Part shown: piece by piece, positions 1 to 5,145 of the stretch
Position numbering within the stretch: the first letter of the stretch is position 1
Layout of the letters: each line of letters opens with the position of its first letter
Assembly: GCA_900553245.1 (NCBI GenBank)
Contig: USCP01000098.1
Span: 1-7,436 of the forward strand
Length of the DNA stretch: 7,436 nt
Direction: 5' to 3'
Source: an uncultured Peptococcaceae bacterium
Lineage (GTDB): Bacteria > Bacillota > Peptococcia > Peptococcales > Peptococcaceae
The notes under the pieces: model-generated
What the model saw: the letters and a program-made list of their open reading frames with translations, nothing else
Database searches by the model: none
What the model was told of the DNA's origin: nothing
Translations under genes and position numbers: made by a program

Positions 1-1626
1 TGTCAAAAAGCGATGAACGAAGGCGCACTTCCGGAAGTGGAATTGCCGGAGTTTGTCATTGAGACCCCAAAGAATGAAGGCAATGGCGACTTTTCTACTA
101 ACCTTGCGATGCAGCTTACCCGCGTAGCGCGTCAAAATCCACGCAAGATTGCGGAAGCTATTGTGAGCGGTATTGAATGCCCGGAACTCATTGCACGTAT
201 TGACGTGGCTGGTCCTGGTTTTATCAATTTCTACTTGGTGGAAGACTGGCTCCACAAGGTGCTTCCAGCGATTCAAGCAGAAGATACCGACTACGGTAAG
301 AGTGACGCTGGCAAGGGCGAAAAAATCCAAGTGGAATTCGTTAGTGCCAACCCAACCGGGCTTCTCCATATGGGTAATGCACGCGGTGGTGCATTGGGTG
401 ATACCCTTGCTGCTGTGCTCAACGAAGCCGGATATGTGTGTGACAAAGAATACTATATCAACGACGCCGGTAACCAAGTAGAAAATCTTGGGAAATCCGT
501 AGAAGCGCGTTATTTTGAATTGCTTGGTCGTGACGACTATCAAATTCCGGAAGACGGCTATCAAGGGCAAGACATCATTGCCACCGCACAACGCCTGCTC
601 GATGAAAAGGGCGAAGCCTATGTGGATATGCCGGAAGAGGAACGTCGTGCCGAAATGAAGGACTTTGCTTTAAAAGAAAAAGTTGCGGGCATTGCCCACG
701 GCTTGGAACGTTTTGGCGTAAAATACGACCGTTGGTTCAGCGAACAAAGCTTGCATGATGCAGGTGATGTAGCTGAAGTTGTTGACATCCTTCGTGATAA
801 AGGCTATGTCTACGAAAAGGACGGCGCGCACTGGCTCAAGTGTACCGCTTGGGGCGAAGAAAAGGACGAAGTGCTTATTCGTTCCAACGGCACCCCAACC
901 TATTTCGCTGCAGACATTGCTTACCATCGCAACAAATTTGAACGTGGCTACAACAAGCTCATCAACATTTGGGGCGCTGACCACCACGGTCACGTGGCAC
1001 GTTTGAAGGGTGCGATGACTGCCCTTGGTTATCCGGGCGACAACATCACCGTCATCCTCATGCAGCTTGTTCGCTTGTACAGAGGCGGCGAACTCGTGAA
1101 GATGAGTAAGCGTAAAGGCCAATTTGTCACCTTGGAAGAACTCATCGATGAAGTAGGGAAGGAAGCGGCACGCTTCTTCTTCATCATGCGTAACCCGGAT
1201 AGCACCTTGGACTTTGACCTCGACTTGGCCAAGGCAGAATCTAGCGACAACCCTGTTTACTACGTGCAATATGCCCATGCGCGTATCTGCAGTATCCTCT
1301 CCGTTGCCGGTGTGGATACACCAAAGGCAAAGGATGTGGATCTTGCACTCTTAAAAGAAGAAAATGAACGCGTGCTCATCCGTAAGCTCGCTGAATGGCC
1401 ACAAGAAGTGGCTGATGCCGCTCGTGAATTGGCACCATACCATCTTGCTTATTATGCCAAGGATTTGGCAAACGCTTTCCACAGCTTCTATAACAGCTGC
1501 AAAGTACTCACCGACGACGAAGCATTGCGCGATGCCCGTTTGGCGCTGGTAGATTGCACCCGCATCACCTTGCGTAATGTATTGGAATTGCTCGGCTTGA
1601 GTGCCCCAGAACGTATGTATTTTTAA
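1..1626 (+). CDS. argS: Arginyl-tRNA synthetase, 5'-truncated by the window
   Basis: Class I aminoacyl-tRNA synthetase that charges tRNA-Arg with arginine using ATP in the cytoplasm. The frame is open from base 1 (codons read CQKAMNEG), so the ATG at 13 is internal. Family comparison suggests about 15-20 N-terminal residues lie outside the window. Seen in order: the N-terminal tRNA-recognition (Add-1) domain with GDFSTNLAM near codons 29-37; the HIGH-type signature as HMGN at bases 367-378, preceded by SANPTG; the KMSK loop (KMSKRKG) from base 1099; then the helical DALR anticodon-binding domain starting around YYVQYAHARI. The protein ends in PERMYF, matching the usual ArgRS C-terminus (PERM), so the 3' end is intact. 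It is followed at once by fba, whose ribosome site overlaps this stop, which suggests co-transcription. The assignment is secure. Confidence 0.97.
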   Translation, partial: CQKAMNEGALPEVELPEFVIETPKNEGNGDFSTNLAMQLTRVARQNPRKIAEAIVSGIECPELIARIDVAGPGFINFYLVEDWLHKVLPAIQAEDTDYGKSDAGKGEKIQVEFVSANPTGLLHMGNARGGALGDTLAAVLNEAGYVCDKEYYINDAGNQVENLGKSVEARYFELLGRDDYQIPEDGYQGQDIIATAQRLLDEKGEAYVDMPEEERRAEMKDFALKEKVAGIAHGLERFGVKYDRWFSEQSLHDAGDVAEVVDILRDKGYVYEKDGAHWLKCTAWGEEKDEVLIRSNGTPTYFAADIAYHRNKFERGYNKLINIWGADHHGHVARLKGAMTALGYPGDNITVILMQLVRLYRGGELVKMSKRKGQFVTLEELIDEVGKEAARFFFIMRNPDSTLDFDLDLAKAESSDNPVYYVQYAHARICSILSVAGVDTPKAKDVDLALLKEENERVLIRKLAEWPQEVADAARELAPYHLAYYAKDLANAFHSFYNSCKVLTDDEALRDARLALVDCTRITLRNVLELLGLSAPERMYF

Positions 1627-1631
1627 GGAGG
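1626..1631 (+). promoter_or_regulatory. Ribosome binding site of fba, overlapping the argS stop codon
   Basis: A perfect AGGAGG uses the last base of the argS TAA stop and lies 9 bases before the fba ATG at 1641. Ribosomes ending argS are therefore placed on the next start, so translational coupling is likely. There is no room for a separate promoter in the 14-base gap. Confidence 0.85.
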
Positions 1632-1640
1632 AATATACAC

Positions 1641-2495
1641 ATGCCATTAGTAAACGTTGATACTTTATTGACTGCTGCCGAAGAAGGCGGCTACGCTGTT
1701 GGTGCTTTTAACTGCAACAACATGGAAATCGTGCAAGCCATCATGATGGCTGCAGAAGCAGAAAAATCTCCTGTCATCATTCAAGCAAGCCAAGGCGCTA
1801 TTAACTATGCCGGCTTGAACTACATCGTATCCCTCGTAAAGACTGCTGCAGAAGCATCCACCGTGCCTGTTGCATTACACTTAGACCACGGCACCAGCTT
1901 TGAACAAGTGATTCAATGCATCGGTAGCGGCTTTACTTCCGTTATGATTGACTGGTCCAAGCACCCATTGGAAGAAAATATCGCTGTAACCAGCCAAATC
2001 CTTTCCGTGGCAAACCCACTCAACATCTCCGTTGAAGCTGAACTCGGTAAAATCGGTGGCACCGAAGACAACGTAACCGTAAGCGAACGTGAAGCAACCT
2101 TCACTGACCCTGAAGAAGCGGCTTACTTCGTTGAAAAGACCGGCATCCGTTCTTTGGCTGTTGCCATCGGTACCGCACACGGTCAATACAAGGGCGTGCC
2201 TAAGCTCGACTTCGACCGTTTGACCGAAATCAAAGAACGCGTTAATATTCCACTCGTTCTCCACGGTTCCTCCGGTGTGCCTGATGAAGCATTGCGTGAA
2301 GCAGTTGCTCGCGGTGTTCGCAAAATCAACATCGACACCAACCTTCGCGAAGCATTCACCGACGGTGTACGCGAAGTATTGGCTGCTAAGCCAAACGAAA
2401 TCGACCCACGTAAGATTCTCGGGCCAGCAAGAGAAAAAATGGCAGAACGCGTTGCTGAAAAGATTCGCATTTTCGGTAGCAACGGGAAAGCGTGA
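1641..2495 (+). CDS. fba: Class II fructose-1,6-bisphosphate aldolase
   Basis: Zinc-dependent cytoplasmic aldolase that interconverts fructose-1,6-bisphosphate with dihydroxyacetone phosphate and glyceraldehyde-3-phosphate, in glycolysis and gluconeogenesis. The 284 residues match the short class II subfamily (about 285). Visible active-site residues are the HLDHG motif at 80-84, with D82 the expected catalytic acid and H83 a zinc ligand; E134 in VEAELG; H180 in GTAHG; H208 in LHGSSG; and the phosphate-binding stretch INIDTN around 229-234. H83, H180 and H208 fall at the positions known for zinc ligands in this subfamily. The start follows a perfect ribosome site. The same subfamily includes tagatose-1,6-bisphosphate aldolases (GatY/KbaY), which sequence alone separates poorly. 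The adjoining glpX, whose product uses fructose-1,6-bisphosphate, favours the fructose substrate. The TGA stop is part of the glpX ribosome site. Confidence 0.94.
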   Translation: MPLVNVDTLLTAAEEGGYAVGAFNCNNMEIVQAIMMAAEAEKSPVIIQASQGAINYAGLNYIVSLVKTAAEASTVPVALHLDHGTSFEQVIQCIGSGFTSVMIDWSKHPLEENIAVTSQILSVANPLNISVEAELGKIGGTEDNVTVSEREATFTDPEEAAYFVEKTGIRSLAVAIGTAHGQYKGVPKLDFDRLTEIKERVNIPLVLHGSSGVPDEALREAVARGVRKINIDTNLREAFTDGVREVLAAKPNEIDPRKILGPAREKMAERVAEKIRIFGSNGKA

Positions 2496-2499
2496 GGTG
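2494..2499 (+). promoter_or_regulatory. Ribosome binding site that decides the glpX start
   Basis: GAGGTG begins inside the TGA stop of fba. Its GAGG core lies 9 bases before the ATG at 2507. The alternative GTG at 2492 would overlap the fba stop but has only a weak purine run (GGGAAAG) directly before it, so the ATG at 2507 is preferred. Confidence 0.75.
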
Positions 2500-2506
2500 C
2501 TCTGTC

Positions 2507-3460
2507 ATGGAAAGAGATTTAGTCATTGAATTTGCACGTGTCACCGAAGCTGCTGCCATCAACTGCTCCAAGTGGATTGGCCGCATGGAAAAGAACTCCG
2601 CAGACGGTGCTGCTGTAGAAGCCATGCGTAAAATGTTCGATACCATCAATATCAGCGGGACTGTTGTTATTGGCGAAGGCGAAATGGACGAAGCGCCAAT
2701 GCTTTACATTGGTGAAAAAGTCGGCCTTGGTGGTACTGAAGTAGACATCGCGGTAGACCCACTCGAAGGGACCAACCTTACTGCAAAGAACCAACCTGGC
2801 GCCATTGCTGTAATGGCTGTGGCAGAAGCCGGCGGTCTCCTGCATGCACCAGACATGTATATGGATAAGATTATCGTTGGCCCACGTGCAAAGGGTGCCA
2901 TCGACATTGATAAAACCGTTGAAGAAAACCTTCGCAACGTGGCTGCTGCGCTTGGTAAAGATGTAAGCGAAATGACCGTGTGCTTGCTCGACCGTGAACG
3001 TCACGAACATATTAAGCAAGCTTGCAAAGCATTGGGCGCACGTGTGAAACTCATCACCGACGGTGACGTTTCCCCAGCTCTCACTGTGGCGATGGACACT
3101 GGTGCCATCGACATGATCCTTGGTATTGGTGGTGCACCGGAAGGCGGACTCGCAGCAGCTGCCGTGAAGTGCCTCGGCGGTGACATGCAAGGCCGCTTGG
3201 TGCCGGAAGACGACGAACAAGTACGTCGTATGGAAGCCATGGGCCACACCGATGTAAACCAAGTGTACAACTTGAACGATTTGGTAAGCACCGATGACGT
3301 GATGTTCATCGCTACTGGCGTAACCACCGGTGATGTCCTCCGTGGTATCAAAGAAGAAAACGGCCGCGTGAAGACCCACACCGTGGTATTGCGCAATGCG
3401 ACCAAGACTGTTCGTTTCATCGAAGCGGCTTATCAAAAGCCACACGTTGTAAACGCATAA
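2507..3460 (+). CDS. glpX: Class II fructose-1,6-bisphosphatase (GlpX type)
   Basis: Metal-dependent phosphatase that hydrolyses fructose-1,6-bisphosphate to fructose-6-phosphate, the committed gluconeogenic step; some relatives also act on sedoheptulose-1,7-bisphosphate. The protein is 317 residues, slightly shorter than E. coli GlpX (336). Starting at ATG 2507 gives MERDL, the usual GlpX N-terminus, and puts residues in register with the E. coli active site: K29, D33, E57 in GEGEMDEAP, D84 in DPLEGTN, T89, and E212 in GIGGAPEG (E. coli K29, D33, E57, D85, T90, E213). An in-frame GTG at 2492 would add five residues (MRCSV-like) that do not look like the family. The gene lies 11 bases after the fba stop and is probably translationally coupled to it. 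A hairpin follows the TAA. Confidence 0.95.
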   Translation: MERDLVIEFARVTEAAAINCSKWIGRMEKNSADGAAVEAMRKMFDTINISGTVVIGEGEMDEAPMLYIGEKVGLGGTEVDIAVDPLEGTNLTAKNQPGAIAVMAVAEAGGLLHAPDMYMDKIIVGPRAKGAIDIDKTVEENLRNVAAALGKDVSEMTVCLLDRERHEHIKQACKALGARVKLITDGDVSPALTVAMDTGAIDMILGIGGAPEGGLAAAAVKCLGGDMQGRLVPEDDEQVRRMEAMGHTDVNQVYNLNDLVSTDDVMFIATGVTTGDVLRGIKEENGRVKTHTVVLRNATKTVRFIEAAYQKPHVVNA

Positions 3461-3474
3461 GTTTTTAGATTTTT

Positions 3475-3508
3475 AACAATCGCCTCTGACTTGTCAGAGG
3501 CGATTGTT
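3475..3508 (+). terminator. Inverted repeat after glpX: intrinsic terminator or attenuator
   Basis: The arms at 3475-3490 and 3493-3508 are perfectly complementary over 16 bases, giving a stem with a minimal C-TT-G loop and a GC-rich core (CGCCTCTGAC). The 3' side is only moderately U-rich (ATTGTTATCT), so termination may be partial. The ribosome site of the next gene starts 4 bases after the stem, so the hairpin lies in the leader of that gene if transcription reads through. It could equally stabilise an RNA 3' end. Confidence 0.7.
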
Positions 3509-3512
3509 ATCT

Positions 3513-3519
3513 AAGGAGG
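3513..3519 (+). promoter_or_regulatory. Ribosome binding site indicating a GTG start at 3527
   Basis: A strong AAGGAGG lies a single base before the ATG at 3521, too close for initiation. It lies 7 bases before the in-frame GTG at 3527, a normal spacing. The GTG is therefore the better start. Confidence 0.75.
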
Positions 3520-3526
3520 AATGAAC

Positions 3527-3703
3527 GTGGCAACCAGCAAATGTGAGTACTGTATGTACTATGATTATGATGAAGAATTTGGTTACTACGTGTGCGACAT
3601 GCTCTTAGATGAGGATGAGCTGTATAAATTTATGAGCGATACCTTCTCCGATTGCCCGTATTATCGTATGGGCGATGACTATACCATCGCTCGTAAGCAA
3701 TAA
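3527..3703 (+). CDS. Small acidic four-cysteine protein, DUF6472-like
   Basis: A 58-residue protein (60 if the ATG at 3521 is used) of unknown function. It has four cysteines, numbered from the GTG: C6 and C9 in a CEYC motif, C23, and C43 in DCPYY. It is rich in aspartate, glutamate and tyrosine and ends in a basic IARKQ tail. The pattern KCEYCxxYxYDE, LDEDE, CPYxR and a C-terminal RKQ matches my recollection of the DUF6472 family found in clostridial and related genomes; this was not checked against a database. Four cysteines suggest a small zinc knuckle or metal site, which is inference. No signal peptide or membrane helix is visible. It lies 21 bases before the nitroreductase gene and is very likely co-transcribed with it. 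Stop codon and ribosome site are intact. Confidence 0.82.
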   Translation: MATSKCEYCMYYDYDEEFGYYVCDMLLDEDELYKFMSDTFSDCPYYRMGDDYTIARKQ

Positions 3704-3713
3704 GAAAGAAAAG

Positions 3714-3719
3714 AGAGGA
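3714..3719 (+). promoter_or_regulatory. Ribosome binding site of the nitroreductase gene
   Basis: AGAGGA lies 5 bases before the ATG at 3725, in the 21-base gap after the small four-cysteine gene. No promoter fits in this gap, supporting a two-gene transcript. Confidence 0.6.
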
Positions 3720-3724
3720 CCGTC

Positions 3725-4531
3725 ATGACAACCATTACCATTGACCAAACAAAATGCATCGGCTGTGGCCAGTGTGTGAACGATTGCTTCCCGAAGAACC
3801 TACATTTAGAAGACGGCAAGGCCGTTGTGGGTGGTCCTTGCATGGAATGTGGCCACTGCTATGCGGTATGCCCGACCGGCGCGGTGACCATGGAAGGCTA
3901 TGCGACAGATTCTGTTCTTGATTGTAAAGCGGATGTACCGGTGGCAAATGGGGATGCGCTGCTTCATACCATTAAAATGCGCCGTAGTATCCGTCAGTTT
4001 ATGAACCAAGCAGTAGAACCGGAGGCCTTTGCACGCATCATTGAAGCCGGACGCTTTACCCCAACCGGCGGAAACATGCAGGATGTGTGCTACACCGTGG
4101 TACAAGAAAATTTGCCGGCATTTAAAGATGCCATTTGGGAAGGTTTTCCAACAGCGGTGGAAAATGCGAAGAAAACCATGCCGGAAGGCCATCGTATGGT
4201 ACGTACCTTGGAACGCTTGCTGAAGGAGCACCAAGACAATCCAAATGAAGATGGCTTGTTCTTTAACGCACCGGCGGTACTTATTATGACCAACGGTTCC
4301 ATGCTCAATGCCGGCCTTGCGGCTTCTAATGTCGAGCTCATGGCCCACGCAGACGGCCTCGGTGTGCTCTATAGCGGTTTTATTCGCTTGGCGCTTGCCA
4401 ACAACCCAGCGCTGTGCGACAAGCTCGGCCTCAAGCCGGCGCACATTTGTGTATGTATGCTCGTTGGCTATCCGGCGGTGGCCTACCAACGTACCGCACT
4501 ACGTAAAGAAGCAGACGTGAAGTGGTTTTAA
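3725..4531 (+). CDS. Ferredoxin-fused nitroreductase-family flavoprotein
   Basis: A 268-residue predicted cytoplasmic oxidoreductase. Residues 1-58 form a bacterial 2x[4Fe-4S] ferredoxin domain: the first cluster motif is C11, C14, C17 and C21 followed by a proline one residue later; the second is C39, C42, C45, C49-P. Residues from about 80 to 268 form an FMN-binding nitroreductase domain, with the typical start RRSIRQF at 86-92, a TPTGGNMQ flavin-contact stretch at 112-119, and a C-terminal VGYP followed by an R-rich strand (YQRTALRKE). In this known architecture the clusters are expected to pass electrons from ferredoxin-like donors to FMN. The natural substrate (nitro compound, quinone, enone or other) cannot be told from sequence. 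All eight cluster cysteines are present and the length is normal. It is the last gene of its unit, followed by a strong terminator. Confidence 0.93.
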   Translation: MTTITIDQTKCIGCGQCVNDCFPKNLHLEDGKAVVGGPCMECGHCYAVCPTGAVTMEGYATDSVLDCKADVPVANGDALLHTIKMRRSIRQFMNQAVEPEAFARIIEAGRFTPTGGNMQDVCYTVVQENLPAFKDAIWEGFPTAVENAKKTMPEGHRMVRTLERLLKEHQDNPNEDGLFFNAPAVLIMTNGSMLNAGLAASNVELMAHADGLGVLYSGFIRLALANNPALCDKLGLKPAHICVCMLVGYPAVAYQRTALRKEADVKWF

Positions 4532-4540
4532 AAAACAGAA

Positions 4541-4577
4541 AGCGATGATTTCTAACCATGAAATCGTCGCTTTTTTT
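4541..4577 (+). terminator. Intrinsic terminator after the nitroreductase gene
   Basis: A 12-bp stem (arms 4541-4552 and 4560-4571, with one T-G wobble) and the 7-base loop TAACCAT are followed by a run of seven T (4571-4577). An A-rich stretch (4530-4535) before the stem gives a weaker U-tract on the other strand, so some bidirectional action is possible. Confidence 0.9.
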
Positions 4578-4618
4578 GCTGTGCTAGTCTGTTAAGCGGT
4601 CTTTAGTTAATACAAAGG

Positions 4619-4662
4619 AAAACGCCATAGGATTGAAGCATGTTTCAATCCTATGGCGTTTT
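4619..4662 (-). terminator. Terminator of the minus-strand operon, perfect 19-bp hairpin
   Basis: The arms 4619-4637 and 4644-4662 are complementary over 19 bases without mismatch, around a 6-base loop (GCATGT). Read on the minus strand, the stem lies 6 bases after the kinase stop codon and ends in GCGTTTTCCTTTG, a usable U-tract. Read on the plus strand it ends in GCGTTTTGTGTTGTT. It probably acts in both directions and insulates the two converging transcripts. The 41 bases between it and the terminator to its left hold nothing recognisable. Confidence 0.85.
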
Positions 4663-4668
4663 GTGTTG

Positions 4669-5130
4669 TTATAGCGGTAGGGTGATTCCTACGATGAAGT
4701 GGTTGTCGGTTGGCAATATATCGAGGGTGCCGTTGTGGGCGCTGACGATTTGTTGAACGGAGGATAGGCCGATGCCGTGATAGGGCGAGGGGGATTTGCG
4801 GGAGAGCAGTCGGTGCTCGTTTTGTAGAAGGGTGCCGTCGTAGGTATTTTCTATTTTGAGGAAAAACTGTTTACCATGCGAGCTTCCTGTCAGAAGAATG
4901 CGTTTTGGGCCTTGATTTTGTAAGGCGCAGGCTTCGACGGCATTGTCTAGGAGGTTGCCAAAGATGGTGCACCATTCGACATCAGAAAGGGGAAGCGTAT
5001 TGGGAAAATCGAGTTGCACTTCAAAGTCGGTGTGCTGTTGCCGGGCCATGCCAGCGTAGCATGCAATCAAGGCATTGACGGCCGGATTGGTGCAGTAAAG
5101 GGGGGGACCGTGCTGGGCGGTGGTTTGCAC
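4669..5130 (-). CDS. C-terminal ATPase part of the interrupted kinase
   Basis: Up to 153 residues if a GTG at 5130 were used; the frame also reads VEAQ before it, back to the TAA. This is a GHKL-type ATPase domain of the AgrC/HPK10 group (HATPase_c_5). It holds an upstream NPAVNAL stretch, the N-box NLLDNAVEA at 59-67 (ATP- and magnesium-binding), ENTYDG at 94-99, and the G-box HGIGLSSV at 118-125, and it ends in ITLPL as these domains normally do. No convincing ribosome site precedes the GTG, so independent translation is doubtful. The piece is best read as the downstream remnant of the kinase gene. Motif preservation suggests little decay since the break. Confidence 0.5.
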   Translation of the reverse strand: MQTTAQHGPPLYCTNPAVNALIACYAGMARQQHTDFEVQLDFPNTLPLSDVEWCTIFGNLLDNAVEACALQNQGPKRILLTGSSHGKQFFLKIENTYDGTLLQNEHRLLSRKSPSPYHGIGLSSVQQIVSAHNGTLDILPTDNHFIVGITLPL

Positions 5131-5142
5131 TTGGGCTTCGAC

Positions 5143-5145
5143 TTA
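5143..5145 (-). other. In-frame TAA that interrupts the kinase gene
   Basis: The minus-strand codons here read CGA CGC TTA TTA AAT TAA GTC GAA GCC CAA. The upstream and downstream coding pieces are in the same frame, so this is a nonsense codon and not a frameshift. TAA serves as the ordinary stop of argS, glpX and both mid-window genes here, so a general reassignment of TAA can be excluded. Confidence 0.9.

Noticed and set aside
670..1278. 202-codon minus-strand open frame opposite argS
   Set aside because: Fully antisense to the conserved argS catalytic core, with no recognisable domain; a shadow frame.
1641..2495. Tagatose-1,6-bisphosphate aldolase (GatY/KbaY) as the identity of the aldolase
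   Set aside because: It shares the same active-site residues, so it cannot be fully excluded, but the coupled fructose-1,6-bisphosphatase gene and the absence of sugar-utilisation genes favour fructose-bisphosphate aldolase.
2492..2506. Upstream GTG start for glpX, overlapping the fba stop
   Set aside because: It adds five non-family residues, has a poorer ribosome site than ATG 2507, and shifts active-site residues out of register with E. coli GlpX.
2519..3445. 308-codon open frame on the minus strand opposite glpX
   Set aside because: It lies wholly within glpX, which has clear active-site motifs. Its translation is rich in His, Phe, Val and Cys with no family pattern, and its starting end lacks a ribosome site. 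It is a codon-bias shadow.
3440..3475. Possible promoter for the small gene at the end of glpX (TTGTAA with a T-rich region downstream)
   Set aside because: No -10 element with acceptable match and spacing could be identified.
3806..4489. 227-codon minus-strand open frame opposite the nitroreductase gene
   Set aside because: The opposite strand encodes eight correctly spaced cluster cysteines and nitroreductase motifs. This frame shows none.
4619..4662. Perfect inverted repeat as the end of a mobile element
   Set aside because: Both arms are adjacent, separated by only 6 bases, directly after a stop codon and with U-rich flanks on both strands. There is no transposase or target duplication nearby.
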